Source: Oscillospiraceae bacterium | Lineage (GTDB): Bacteria > Bacillota > Clostridia > Oscillospirales > Oscillospiraceae | Reading direction: 5' to 3' | Length of the DNA stretch: 64,000 nt | Assembly: GCA_916988195.3 (NCBI GenBank) | Contig: CAKASQ030000017.1 | Span: 185,012-249,011, forward strand | Shown here: one piece after another, positions 8,827 through 17,480 of the stretch | Layout of the letters: every line of letters begins with the position of its first letter | How positions within the stretch are numbered: position 1 is the first letter of the stretch | The notes under the pieces: generated by a model | The model's database searches: none | The model's input: the letters and a program-made list of their open reading frames with translations, nothing else | What the model was told of the DNA's origin: nothing | Made by a program: the position numbers and the translations under genes

Positions 8827-9294
8827 TCAGACGTGCTCCTTGGCCGTCATTTGATCTACCGTCAGGCAGAACACCGCAACCGTGCGTGCCTGCTCGTCGG
8901 TAAACGAAAACGCGCGGTCCTTGCGGTAGTGCGCCATAATGAGCGTCAATGCGCGCTTTTTTTCTTCCAGGTCCGCAACCGGCCGGACCGTGCCGGTTCC
9001 GATGACGCTTCTAAAAAAGTACGTATGCTTACAGCCGAGTTCCGCTTCACCCAAGGCGTGTGCGCTGTCCATCTCAAAGCCCGCCTTTGTGCCGTCTGCG
9101 ATCATCGAAACCTTCCGGCCCTCCATCGCGCTGTGAAAATAAAACTTCGCAATCTCTCCCGGCGCGTAGCCGAAGCTCAGCGGCACAATATACGCGCCGT
9201 CCTCCGCGTTCAGCCCCAGCCGCAGGCAGTCGCAGCTTTCTATGATCTCGTCGATCTTCGCCCGTTCGGTCACTTCCCGGTCGTGTCTTCTCAT
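8827..9294 (-). CDS. Pyridoxamine 5'-phosphate oxidase-like flavoprotein, NimA-related
   Basis: 155 residues with the split-barrel FMN-binding fold: MRRHDREVTERAKIDEII, CLRLGLNAEDGAYIVPLSFGY, KFYFHSAMEGRK. This is the order seen in the nitroimidazole-resistance (Nim)-type subfamily of Pyridox_ox_2. Such proteins bind FMN and reduce small molecules; the natural substrate is rarely known. A GGAGGAT site precedes the start. The drug-resistance role is family knowledge and is not shown here. Confidence 0.88.
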   Translation of the reverse strand: MRRHDREVTERAKIDEIIESCDCLRLGLNAEDGAYIVPLSFGYAPGEIAKFYFHSAMEGRKVSMIADGTKAGFEMDSAHALGEAELGCKHTYFFRSVIGTGTVRPVADLEEKKRALTLIMAHYRKDRAFSFTDEQARTVAVFCLTVDQMTAKEHV

Positions 9295-9315
9295 TGCTCC
9301 ATCCTCCTATGGCGG

Positions 9316-9342
9316 CTGCGCCCCGGATGGGGCGCATTTTTG
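9316..9342. other. Hairpin between small genes
   Basis: A GCGCCCC / GGGGCGC stem at 9318-9335 is followed on the plus strand by ATTTTTGTT. No plus-strand gene precedes it, so it may instead act as a 3' stabilising or pausing hairpin for the minus-strand 45-residue gene. Confidence 0.5.
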
Positions 9343-9344
9343 TT

Positions 9345-9482
9345 CTATAAATCGTCCGCGTCCTGTACGGGCGTTTCCATCGGGTCCTCGGGCTTTCCCG
9401 TCCAGCTTCCCTGCGGGTCGGTCTCTGCGTGTCCCGGCCACCAGGTCTCGCCCTTGCGGCGCGCTTGGCTGCGTTTTTTCAT
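9345..9482 (-). CDS. 45-residue hydrophilic protein
   Basis: The frame reads MKKRSQARRKGETWWPGHAE and continues to a DPQGSWTGKPEDP segment and the ending PVQDADDL. A GGAGG lies 7 bp before the ATG. The composition is clearly protein-like, and short proteins ending in a similar PVQDADDL motif are, from memory, common in Clostridia. No function is known to me. It stands between the yqeB operon and the NimA-like gene. Confidence 0.7.
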   Translation of the reverse strand: MKKRSQARRKGETWWPGHAETDPQGSWTGKPEDPMETPVQDADDL

Positions 9483-9541
9483 GCCGCGCCTCCTTCCTTG
9501 CAGAATACTTTAGTCTCTGCAAAAAAGAAGGGCGTATGCGC

Positions 9542-9916
9542 TCACTTGTGCCTGTGCAGATGACTTCCCGTCTGGTCGCAGGTCTCGCGCACATCTTCCT
9601 GTTCCGGAAGCTGCTCAAAAAGCTCAGGCCTCACCGCTGCGAGTTCTGCACGGAATTTTTCAAACCCATCCCGATGGATGGGCACAAGGACCTCCTGCGG
9701 CGTGTCAAACAGCGCGTCGCGTGCGCGGATGCAGAGGCAATCCTCCGGCTTTCTCCGATCCTCGCGGACGTTCCGAAGCAGCAGAACCGATTCAATTTTG
9801 CTGCAAGGGAATAAAATGAGCGTCCGCTCGCAGAAAACCGACACGGCGCTTTCCGCCTCGCCGTCCTGCGGCAGAAGCTCGATGGTATCCTCCGGCAGCA
9901 GCATATAGCGCTTCAT
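9542..9916 (-). CDS. Hypothetical protein in the yqeC-yqeB operon
   Basis: 124 residues, no signal peptide or membrane segment, ending in a His/Lys-rich tail (ETCDQTGSHLHRHK). Its ATG overlaps the yqeB stop (ATGA), so it is the third gene of the yqeC-yqeB unit. I do not recognise a domain. Context suggests a link to selenium or molybdenum cofactor handling; the His-rich tail could bind metal, but this is speculation. Confidence 0.7.
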   Translation of the reverse strand: MKRYMLLPEDTIELLPQDGEAESAVSVFCERTLILFPCSKIESVLLLRNVREDRRKPEDCLCIRARDALFDTPQEVLVPIHRDGFEKFRAELAAVRPELFEQLPEQEDVRETCDQTGSHLHRHK

Positions 9917-10737
9917 AGCGTTCCCTCCAAATCAATTGTCGTATCCCGGTTTACCAGCGGAATCGTGTGCAAAATTGCTTCCAGAACGCCGCCTGCGATG
10001 GCGCTGGCCTTATCGGAGACGGTATAACAGTTCTGGATATTGCCGCGCGGGTCGACGTCTCCGGACTTCACGCCCTTCGTGACCGGCGTGCCGTCCGGGA
10101 GTATCCCGCGCAGAACGCCCGAAATCGTGCAGACCATGGGAAGCCCGTTCACCTCGCCGACCGTCTCGCCGGACTCGACCAGCGCTCCAATGTTCCGCAG
10201 CTGATGGAACACGCCCGTATCCGGCGCGCGCAGAACGCGTTCTCCCGCGAAGCCGCCAATTAACCCCGGAATGTTGGTGTTCGGAAGCGGCTCGCCGTCC
10301 CAGATGACTCTTCCGAGCGTATGTCCGCGCATGGTCTCAATGACCGCGTGACAGTCCCGCCCCGCGCAAAAGCCCGGCCCCAGCGCGATGACAAGCGGCG
10401 CATCGGTGATTTTTGTTCCAAGATTTTTCTTTGCCAGAATGCCGTCCACGAGCACGTCGGGATGCAGCCAGTCTTTACATTTCGCCGTCTCGTCCGGCAG
10501 AACCGGAATCTCTCCCGCGTCCAGAGCGTCCTTTACCTCCCGCGCCGTATGACAGCACACGCCCTCAGCGTCCTCGACCATCGTTGTTCCGAACCGGATG
10601 GCCTGCGAGAAGCAGACAGTTCTCCGGATGGCCGTGGGCTTCGGAAGATCCGTCATAACGACCGGAAATCCGGCCCGATGCAGCCGCAGAGAGACGCCCG
10701 ACGCAAGATCCCCCGCGCCCCGAATCAGCACAAGCAT
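9913..10737 (-). CDS. yqeB: Selenium-dependent molybdenum hydroxylase maturation protein YqeB
   Basis: 274 residues with an N-terminal Rossmann-like motif (VLIRGAGDLASGVSLRLHRA) and the conserved block VIALGPGFCAGRDCHAVIET. This is the EF2563/YqeB family. Its members occur with yqeC, selD and molybdenum hydroxylases in the selenium-dependent molybdenum hydroxylase trait, where a labile selenium cofactor is used. No hydroxylase gene is in the window. It overlaps yqeC by 13 bp and the downstream gene by 4 bp. Confidence 0.9.
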   Translation of the reverse strand: MLVLIRGAGDLASGVSLRLHRAGFPVVMTDLPKPTAIRRTVCFSQAIRFGTTMVEDAEGVCCHTAREVKDALDAGEIPVLPDETAKCKDWLHPDVLVDGILAKKNLGTKITDAPLVIALGPGFCAGRDCHAVIETMRGHTLGRVIWDGEPLPNTNIPGLIGGFAGERVLRAPDTGVFHQLRNIGALVESGETVGEVNGLPMVCTISGVLRGILPDGTPVTKGVKSGDVDPRGNIQNCYTVSDKASAIAGGVLEAILHTIPLVNRDTTIDLEGTL

Positions 10738-11396
10738 ATCACATTCTCCTTTTGCAGCGCCCCCGCTGCAACCGGGCAGTGCAGATGCTCCGCCAGCTCG
10801 CGCGCAAGCGCCAGTTCGTGTTCCGTTTCCACCTGATTGACAAGCACCCGCGTGTGGAACGCCTCGCGTTCCAGAAGCCTTGCGGCAAGCTCCGGCGTTA
10901 CGATCGCATCCTCCGGCACGCCCAGCTTTTCGGCATAAAGCGCAGGCCTGTGCGCGGCCTCCCGGATGGGTCTTCCGAGCCCCGATGCGCCGAGCACCAG
11001 AATCGTCTGATTGGCCTCTTTCGGCACGACCGGCTCATGGCCCGCATGCGCCTTTAAGGGCAAATGCTTCGAGCCGTCGGCCTCCACAAAAATATAATCC
11101 GCTAAGCGCAAAAGCCGTTCGAAGGCAATTGCGGGCGCGCCGAATTTTCCCTCTACACTGTTTGTACCCACGCAGACGCAGTTGGCTTCTTCCAGCGCTG
11201 CCTGAATTTCCGCTTCGCCGCCTGACAAAACGCACGGCAGGTGCGAGGGTTTCAGAATATGCGTCGTCGTGCAGACGATCACGCGCGCATCCATGCTGCA
11301 TTCTTTTGCCAATGCGTATAAAAGCGTCGTCTTCCCGCCGCCGCCGATGATCGCAGTGAGTCCATGCCTTATCTCAAGCAACGTTCGCAGCTGCAT
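10725..11396 (-). CDS. yqeC: Selenium cofactor biosynthesis protein YqeC
   Basis: 223 residues with a P-loop (IIGGGGKTTLLYALA) near the N-terminus and conserved VEADGSKHLPLKAHA and LGASGLGRPI blocks. This is the YqeC family, partner of YqeB in selenium-dependent molybdenum hydroxylase maturation. I chose 11396 as start because AAAGGTGG lies 8 bp upstream; an ATG at 11420 lacks such a site. It is the first gene of a three-gene operon. Confidence 0.88.
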   Translation of the reverse strand: MQLRTLLEIRHGLTAIIGGGGKTTLLYALAKECSMDARVIVCTTTHILKPSHLPCVLSGGEAEIQAALEEANCVCVGTNSVEGKFGAPAIAFERLLRLADYIFVEADGSKHLPLKAHAGHEPVVPKEANQTILVLGASGLGRPIREAAHRPALYAEKLGVPEDAIVTPELAARLLEREAFHTRVLVNQVETEHELALARELAEHLHCPVAAGALQKENVICLC

Positions 11397-11459
11397 TGCC
11401 GTTCCACCTTTCGTTTTCATGATGGTATCACGCATGCGGCAAAACGTCAAGCGATGCGG

Positions 11460-11488
11460 TTGACAAGCCCGCCATCCTTCCTTACAAT
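11460..11488 (+). promoter_or_regulatory. Promoter of traX-like gene
   Basis: TTGACA (11460-11465) and TACAAT (11483-11488) are 17 bp apart, 27 bp before the ATG at 11515. Confidence 0.8.
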
Positions 11489-11514
11489 AAAGAAAAAACT
11501 GTCAGGAGTTTGCC

Positions 11515-12276
11515 ATGTCCCAATCTGTTTTACACCCCCGCGGGCTTTGCGGGAACGAGCTGAAGTTGCTTGCGATTCTCGCCATGACGGTGGACCACAT
11601 TGCGTGGTCGCTCTTTCCGGGATACTCCATGCACCCGCTCGCGCTTTTGATGCACGCCATCGGAAGGCTCACCTGTCCCATCATGTGCTACTTCATCGCC
11701 GAGGGCTACTATTACACGAGAAGCTTTCAAAAATACGCTCTGCGTCTGCTGCTGCTCGCGATCGTCTCGCACTTTGCCTATCAGTTCTATTCCTTTGGCG
11801 GCCGCGTCGGCTGGCGCGTCTTTCTTCCCTTTTCCTACGGAAGCGTCCTCAACCAGACGAGCGTCATCTGGGCGCTGCTGGGCGGGCTCTTGATGCTGCG
11901 CGTCAATGACCTCGATTGCTCGGCACTTCAAAAGACCGCTCTGATTCTGCTTCTTTGCCTTGTGACGCTTCCGGCGGACTGGAGCTGCATCGCGCCGCTT
12001 TGCATTTTATCGATCGGCGCAAATCGCGGAAATCCCAGGGCTCAGCTTCGTTGGTGTTTGTTCTACGTGAGCTTATATGTCGCGGTCTACTGCCTTTCCT
12101 TAAACGTCTGGTACGGTCTTTTGCAGCTGTGCGTCTTCCTGTCCGTGCCGCTTCTTCGGCTCTACGACGGCACGCGCGGCAAAAGCGCCGCACTGGACCG
12201 CGTCATGAAGCCGCTGTTTTATGCTTACTATCCCCTCCACCTGTTCATCCTCGGCCTGCTCCGCGCTTTTTTATAA
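11515..12276 (+). CDS. TraX-family integral membrane acyltransferase
   Basis: 253 residues with about eight hydrophobic helices. The N-terminal block LKLLAILAMTVDHIAWSLFP and the GRLTCPIMCYFIAEGYYYTR block define the TraX family, whose founder N-acetylates F-pilin. Chromosomal copies in Firmicutes presumably acylate a cell-surface target, which is unknown here. It is a single gene with a good promoter and no plasmid transfer genes nearby. Confidence 0.9.
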   Translation: MSQSVLHPRGLCGNELKLLAILAMTVDHIAWSLFPGYSMHPLALLMHAIGRLTCPIMCYFIAEGYYYTRSFQKYALRLLLLAIVSHFAYQFYSFGGRVGWRVFLPFSYGSVLNQTSVIWALLGGLLMLRVNDLDCSALQKTALILLLCLVTLPADWSCIAPLCILSIGANRGNPRAQLRWCLFYVSLYVAVYCLSLNVWYGLLQLCVFLSVPLLRLYDGTRGKSAALDRVMKPLFYAYYPLHLFILGLLRAFL

Positions 12277-12398
12277 CTTTTTAGAAAGGCCTGTGCTGTT
12301 TTCCCTCCCCGATTGTTATATGGATACGGTCTCAAAGAAACGGCGACAGGCAGCGAATCCATTTGCCGCTCCCCTTGATCTATCCCAAATACGCGCCA

Positions 12399-12427
12399 AC
12401 GCCGCCAGCTTCTAGCTGGCGGCGTTG
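12399..12427. terminator. Hairpin between traX and spo0A ends
   Basis: A perfect ACGCCGCCAGCT / AGCTGGCGGCGT stem lies between the two convergent genes. T-tracts are short on both sides, so it is a weak bidirectional terminator at best. Confidence 0.55.
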
Positions 12428-12456
12428 TTCGATGCTGCGGATGCAAGCCGCAATCC

Positions 12457-13224
12457 TCAATGGGTCTGCGCGGCTTTGAGCTGCAATTGCAGCTTGTCGG
12501 CGATGAGGGCGATGAACTCGGAGTTGGTCGGCTTGCCCTTGGTGTTGGAGACGGTATAGCCGAAGAATTTCTGCAAGGTTTCGAGGTCTCCTCTGTCCCA
12601 TGCCAGTTCGATAGCATGCCGGATGGCACGCTCAACTCTCGAGGACGTCGTGGAAAACTTCTTTGCAACCTGCGGATAAAGAACCTTCGTAATCGCGTTG
12701 ATCACGTCCATATCGTCGACCGCGATCATGATCGCCTCGCGCAGGTACTGATAGCCCTTCACGTGCGCGGGCACGCCGATTTCATGAATCATGGATGTAA
12801 CAAGCGCCTCAACATTGGCCTGCGGATAGCGCGTCCGCTTTGCCGTGCGCTCTGTATCAACAATCTCAAGCGCCCGCTCCGCGACGGTTTGCAGCCCGCA
12901 GGGCTTGCTGATAAAGTACCGCACGCCGTACTTTTCCGCCGCCTGCGCGGCATACTCGGTCATAAAGCCTGTCAGCGCCAGACCGATCGGCGGCTTCGGC
13001 AGCGCACTTGCTGCCTTCAGAACGGAAATCCCGTCGAGCTTCGGCAGCATGAGGTCCAGGATCAGCACGTCCACCTGTACGGTATGCAGCAGCTCCACGG
13101 CCTTTTCGCCGTCGTTTGCCACCCCGGCCACCACAAACGCGGAGTTCTCCCCGAGGAAGCCCGATAGCTGTGCGGTAAAGCCTTCGTTTGCATCTGCAAT
13201 CAAAACACGAATCTGATTGTTCAT
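12457..13224 (-). CDS. spo0A: Sporulation master regulator Spo0A
   Basis: 255 residues. The receiver domain has acidic D11, phosphorylation site D57 in [12 protein letters not shown] and conserved K107 (FISKP). The Spo0A DNA-binding domain follows ([20 protein letters not shown] and [17 protein letters not shown]), with the family's characteristic recognition helix. It controls entry into sporulation. The start at 13224 is preceded by AAGGAGA at a good distance. Putative 0A boxes lie upstream (13349-13366), suggesting autoregulation. Confidence 0.97.
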   Translation of the reverse strand: MNNQIRVLIADANEGFTAQLSGFLGENSAFVVAGVANDGEKAVELLHTVQVDVLILDLMLPKLDGISVLKAASALPKPPIGLALTGFMTEYAAQAAEKYGVRYFISKPCGLQTVAERALEIVDTERTAKRTRYPQANVEALVTSMIHEIGVPAHVKGYQYLREAIMIAVDDMDVINAITKVLYPQVAKKFSTTSSRVERAIRHAIELAWDRGDLETLQKFFGYTVSNTKGKPTNSEFIALIADKLQLQLKAAQTH

Positions 13225-13290
13225 TTGACACGTCTCCTTCAAATAATGGGCGTTGTCCGGCCAGACACTATTTTTCGCTGCGATGGCTAT

Positions 13291-13319
13291 AATTTATCAT
13301 ATTCTCACTAAAATTTCAA
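13291..13319 (-). promoter_or_regulatory. Candidate promoter of spo0A
   Basis: Minus-strand TTGAAA (13314-13319) and TAAATT (13291-13296) are 17 bp apart. The -10 is imperfect. Confidence 0.45.
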
Positions 13320-13348
13320 TATTTTACGATGAACTTTTTACCACTTTT

Positions 13349-13366
13349 TGTCGACCAGCTTCGACA
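13349..13366. promoter_or_regulatory. Pair of candidate 0A boxes upstream of spo0A
   Basis: TGTCGAC (13349-13355, plus) and TGTCGAA (13360-13366, minus strand) face each other. The second is a perfect 0A box. A further near match, CGTCGAA, lies at 13392-13398. They sit 30-50 bp upstream of the candidate -35. Confidence 0.55.
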
Positions 13367-13469
13367 TTCCCTGTCGCCCCATCCCCTATCGCGTCGAATT
13401 TTTGTGCCTTTGTCTCATTGAGGGCGGAGACTTTCTCGTTTCACGCTTACAAAATGCATCGAGCGCGCA

Positions 13470-13528
13470 GAAAAAGGGCCGGACACGCAAGACGAGCTGC
13501 ATTCGCCAATCGTCCTCGTGTCCGGCCG
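13470..13528 (-). terminator. Terminator of the AlgI/AlgJ-like operon
   Basis: Minus-strand stem GGCCGGACACG / CGTGTCCGGCC (13477-13528) with an intervening loop is followed by CTTTTTC. Confidence 0.85.
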
Positions 13529-13540
13529 TTATAAATTTTC

Positions 13541-15001
13541 TTACGACGCGCTGTAGCCGACGAGGCGGCCGAGCCACGCGATGTAATAGGAGTTGTTGAT
13601 CATGTAGGGGTAGTTGATGACCAGCAGATCATCCACGCCCTGCTCTTTTGCGAACTGTGTCAGATCGAGAGACGGCTTGCCGTCGCGGTTAAATTCGCGC
13701 GGGTCGACGACGATGATTTTGCTGTAGTGACTGGTCAGGAACGGGGCAAACGCGTTGCCGTACGATTCCTTGAGCATCAGGCACACAGGGCCCTCCACGT
13801 CCGACTCGATGACGCACACGGGCGTATCGCCGCCGATGAAGCACTGATACTTATTGGACACCGACGCGTCCAGATGCTGGTACACCACGCTCACCGGCAC
13901 GCCGTTCTCGAGGTTCGCGTCTGCGTAATATTTCGCGTGCGTGGTCGCAATTGGGAGATAGTACTCGAGGTAATCAGGGTTATCGAGCAGCGTCTGGCTC
14001 TGCGGGTAGTTGGCCGTAAAATTGTACATCGAGCCCACAAAGCGGTCGTAGCGCCCCGTCTCAAATGCATCCAGTGGAACGGCTTCAAAGCCTGCCGCTT
14101 CGCAGAACGCCGTGTAGGCGTAATACGCGCCCAGCTGCGTCCAATGGTGGTCGGTACGGAAGAAGATGTACTCATCCGTGTGCGCGCGTAATTTAGAGTA
14201 CGCGTCGACGGTGAGGATGCTGCCGTTCATCTGGCTGTAGCAGTAGTCGATCATGTCCTTCTGCGAATTGAGCCCCTGGTGCATGCTCTCTGGAGAGTAG
14301 AACTCGCCGCCGTTCGGCGTGACCAGGCTGATGGTCCGCACGTCTTTTCCCAGCGCGCTGGCCAGAGCGTTGACTGTCTTCGCGTAACTCTCAATGACAG
14401 AGTCCGTTGCGGTCGGGATTTCCATCGCGCGGTCGCCCACGATCACGACGTTGCCCGCGTACTGCGCCTCGGAGATATCCGGGTTATCGAGCTCCGGAAT
14501 TGTTTCTTCCTCCGGCGCATCGGTCGCCTCCTCCGGCGGGGTCTGCGTGTCGCCATTCTGATTTTCCGGAAGCGTCTCTTCCGTTCCTGTCACATCACCC
14601 GGAATATCCGCATCGCCGGAGCTCTCCTGCGCGGATGACGGCTCATTTTCAAGTGTCTGCCCGGTTTTCTCGTACTCCTGCCGCGCCAACGACTCGCCGC
14701 CCTGCTCGGCGCCGGTGTTGCCGCCAAGAACGAGGATGTTGTCGTCCCCGGCAGACGAATAGTAAAATCCGTTCAGCCAGCGGTTGGCTTTTAAAAGCGT
14801 ATCGCGCATCGGAAACGTGTTCGCATAATAGGTTTCCAGCTGCGAAATAAATGTGCCGTCCAGCAGCGCCTGCATGGAGAATTCCGGCTTTTTTGTGCTC
14901 GCGCCGTCTGTACCGGAACCGGTTGTAAAAAGCGAGGCAAGGCCAACGGCAAGCAGCGCCGCCAGAAAAAATCCCGCCATCGCGCGATAAATCTTTTTCA
15001 T
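13541..15001 (-). CDS. DHHW-family protein, AlgJ/AlgX-like O-acetylation partner
   Basis: 486 residues: signal anchor (about 5-25), a conserved N-terminal block (FISQLETYYANTFPMRDTLLK), an acidic low-complexity linker (about 95-175, rich in Glu, Pro, Thr) and an SGNH-like C-terminal domain with FFRTDHHWTQLGAYYAY, the DHHW motif. It lies 12 bp after an MBOAT gene. In such pairs the MBOAT carries the acetyl group across the membrane and the DHHW partner transfers it to a surface glycan. The acceptor polymer here is unknown. Confidence 0.88.
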   Translation of the reverse strand: MKKIYRAMAGFFLAALLAVGLASLFTTGSGTDGASTKKPEFSMQALLDGTFISQLETYYANTFPMRDTLLKANRWLNGFYYSSAGDDNILVLGGNTGAEQGGESLARQEYEKTGQTLENEPSSAQESSGDADIPGDVTGTEETLPENQNGDTQTPPEEATDAPEEETIPELDNPDISEAQYAGNVVIVGDRAMEIPTATDSVIESYAKTVNALASALGKDVRTISLVTPNGGEFYSPESMHQGLNSQKDMIDYCYSQMNGSILTVDAYSKLRAHTDEYIFFRTDHHWTQLGAYYAYTAFCEAAGFEAVPLDAFETGRYDRFVGSMYNFTANYPQSQTLLDNPDYLEYYLPIATTHAKYYADANLENGVPVSVVYQHLDASVSNKYQCFIGGDTPVCVIESDVEGPVCLMLKESYGNAFAPFLTSHYSKIIVVDPREFNRDGKPSLDLTQFAKEQGVDDLLVINYPYMINNSYYIAWLGRLVGYSAS

Positions 15002-15013
15002 GCGCCCGCCCTC

Positions 15014-16423
15014 CTAGAAGCGGAAATATAAAAACGCGTTGTAGCTCGACCCGGCAAGCGAAATCGTCGCCAGCGCCAGCAGCGCCAGATCAAACACGAA
15101 CGTAAGCCCCGCGTAGACCTTGTGCCCGATTCCATCCTCGCGCTTTTCCGCGCAGAGAAGACCGACGACGTTCCCCGTAAACTGCGGGATCGCCGAGCAG
15201 CCGACCGCGCAGATGGCGATGAGCGGCAGATTGTTGCGAAGCAGCATATTGGTCGTCTCGCTGGTAAAGCCGGAGCCCGCAAAGCCGAAGAAAATCGCGA
15301 AGCTCTCGCGAAGCCTTCCAAGGTCCGTATGATAGAACACGTTCCAGCTGATCAGAATCAGCAGCAGCGTCAGCACGTGCCGCACGGGCTTTGGGATTTT
15401 TGAAAGCTGCTTTTTGAGCAGCCGCTCAATACACAGCAGCACGAAAAAATACAGTCCCCACAGCACAAAGTTCCAGCTCGCGCCGTGCCAGAGACCCGTG
15501 AGCGCCCAGACGATGAAGAGGTTCAGATAGACATGCTTGCGGTTGCCGCCGAGCGGTATGTAGACATAATCCCGAAAAAACGAGCTCAGTGAAATGTGCC
15601 ACCGTCTCCAGAATTCGGAAATGGACTTTGAGGTATACGGCAGCTTGAAGTTCTCCATATACCGGAACCCGAAGATCCGGCCGAGACCAATCGCCATGTC
15701 GGAATAGCCCGAGAAGTCAAAGTAGATCTGGAACATGTACATGAGCGCGCCAAGCCAGATGCCAAGCGTCGTCGCCCCGGTAAACGAGCCCCCCAGCAGC
15801 TGGTCTGCCACCTGCCCCACATGGTCGGCAAGCAAAACCTTTTTGCCAAGGCCTACGCAGAACCGCGTCACGCCGCGAAACACGTTTTCCGGGTCAGACT
15901 CGCGCGACTCGATCTGCGCCGCCACGTCCACATAGCGGACAATCGGCCCCGCAATGAGCTGCGGGAACATCGACACGTACAAAAGAAACTTCCAGTAAGA
16001 CCGCTGCACCCCAACGTCTTTTCGGTACACATCGACCGAATAAGATAGTGCCTGAAACGTGTAGAACGAAATGCCGATGGGAAGCGAGATCTGCGGGACC
16101 CGGAACGCCGCTCCAAAAAGCGCATTGCAGTTTTCAACCAGAAAGCCCGCGTATTTGAACACGACAAGGCTCGCAAGATTCAGCGCCACGCAAAGAGCCA
16201 GCAAGCCCTTGCTGCGTTTTTTTTCCAGCAGCAGCCCGAACCCCCAGTTGAGCGCGGCCACGGCCAGCATCAGAAACACGTAGACCGGCTCTCCCCACGC
16301 GTAGAACACGAGGCTCGCGCACAGAAGTACGATGTTCTTCCCCTTCAGCCCCGGCACAAGAAAGTACAGCAGCAGGCAGACGGGCAAAAAGGCATATAAA
16401 AAAAGCAAGCTTGAAAATACCAT
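15014..16423 (-). CDS. MBOAT-family O-acyltransferase, AlgI-like
   Basis: 469 residues with about 11 membrane helices. The AlgI/DltB signature is present: FDFSGYSDMAIGLGRIFGF, ISEFWRRWHISLSSFFRDYV and a LTGLWHGASWNFVLWG block with the catalytic His. The start is set at 16423 (MVFSSLLFLYAF) because GGGAG-like sequence precedes it and the longer in-frame start has no ribosome binding site. It forms an operon with the DHHW protein gene downstream. Confidence 0.92.
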   Translation of the reverse strand: MVFSSLLFLYAFLPVCLLLYFLVPGLKGKNIVLLCASLVFYAWGEPVYVFLMLAVAALNWGFGLLLEKKRSKGLLALCVALNLASLVVFKYAGFLVENCNALFGAAFRVPQISLPIGISFYTFQALSYSVDVYRKDVGVQRSYWKFLLYVSMFPQLIAGPIVRYVDVAAQIESRESDPENVFRGVTRFCVGLGKKVLLADHVGQVADQLLGGSFTGATTLGIWLGALMYMFQIYFDFSGYSDMAIGLGRIFGFRYMENFKLPYTSKSISEFWRRWHISLSSFFRDYVYIPLGGNRKHVYLNLFIVWALTGLWHGASWNFVLWGLYFFVLLCIERLLKKQLSKIPKPVRHVLTLLLILISWNVFYHTDLGRLRESFAIFFGFAGSGFTSETTNMLLRNNLPLIAICAVGCSAIPQFTGNVVGLLCAEKREDGIGHKVYAGLTFVFDLALLALATISLAGSSYNAFLYFRF

Positions 16424-16610
16424 AATTCGAAGGTGCTCCGCTTTACATAAAAAATTAACATAACTTCCAGTGCATTCTAATTTATCAGACCGTTTCCATT
16501 TTTTCAAGACGTAAATCGCAAAATTAAGAAGTATTTTTTACCAGCCTCGCGTCCGTTCGTCAAACGCAAAAGTTTTTACAGAAATTCCCGATTTTTGTCT
16601 CGACGCGCTC

Positions 16611-16639
16611 TTGCGTTCTTTTTTGTTTTATGTTATATT
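16611..16639 (+). promoter_or_regulatory. Promoter of the DeoR-type regulator gene
   Basis: TTGCGT (16611-16616) and TATATT (16634-16639) are 17 bp apart. Confidence 0.55.
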
Positions 16640-16700
16640 ATATTATTATGTGGAATTCAGCCTGTCTCAGCAAAATCCGGCAGGCGCGAAAGGACGAACC

Positions 16701-17468
16701 ATGTTAGCAATCGAACGGAAAAATGAAATTTTGCAGAAGCTGCGCGCCGACCAGCGCGTCCTTGTCAGCGAGCTTGCCGCGCACTATCAGGTCACCGAGG
16801 AGACCATCCGCCGCGACCTCGACAAGCTTGAAAAGGAGGGCTACGCCACAAAGACCTACGGCGGCGCCATCCTCGGCAACAGCACCAAAACCGACCTCTC
16901 CCACGCCATCCGCAGTAAGACGAACGTCGAGTTCAAGAACCAGATTGCGGACCTTGTCTGCCAGATGGTAGACGACGGTGATCATCTTATGATCGACGAC
17001 AGCTCGACGGGATTGTTCTGCGCGAAAAAGCTGCGCGATAAGAAAAACCTCACGATCATCACCACCTCCGTCGAGCTCGTGGTGGAGCTTGCGAACGTGG
17101 AAACGTGGACGATCCTGCTCACCGGCGGGCGGCTCAAGGCCGAGTCTCTCGCGCTCGTGGGCAGTCAGTGCGAAAAATACCTGAGCAATTACCATGTTGA
17201 CAAGGTCTTCGTCTCCTGCAAAGGACTCGACCGCAATGCCGGCGTGACCGACTCGAACGAGCTCACTGCCCTCATCAAGCAGGCCATGCTCCGTGCCGGC
17301 CGGCAGAAGATTCTCGTTGTCGACAGTTCGAAGTTCGATAAGGTGTCGTTTGTGAACATCACGCCCGTCTCCGGCGTGGAGGCCATCGTGACCAACGCTC
17401 GCCCCAGCGAGGCCTGGCTGCGCTACTTCGACGACCACGGCGTCCGCTGCATCTATCCGAAGGAGTAA
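16701..17468 (+). CDS. DeoR/GlpR-family transcriptional regulator
   Basis: 255 residues. The N-terminal winged helix reads RKNEILQKLRADQRVLVSEL and VTEETIRRDLDKLE, typical of DeoR proteins. The C-terminal DeoRC sugar-phosphate sensing domain has DDGDHLMIDDSST, LLTGGRLK and the conserved DSSKFDK. AAAGGA precedes the ATG. These regulators normally sit beside sugar or polyol catabolic genes; here none is adjacent, so its target cannot be inferred. Confidence 0.92.
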   Translation: MLAIERKNEILQKLRADQRVLVSELAAHYQVTEETIRRDLDKLEKEGYATKTYGGAILGNSTKTDLSHAIRSKTNVEFKNQIADLVCQMVDDGDHLMIDDSSTGLFCAKKLRDKKNLTIITTSVELVVELANVETWTILLTGGRLKAESLALVGSQCEKYLSNYHVDKVFVSCKGLDRNAGVTDSNELTALIKQAMLRAGRQKILVVDSSKFDKVSFVNITPVSGVEAIVTNARPSEAWLRYFDDHGVRCIYPKE

Positions 17469-17480
17469 GCGAAAGCCGAT

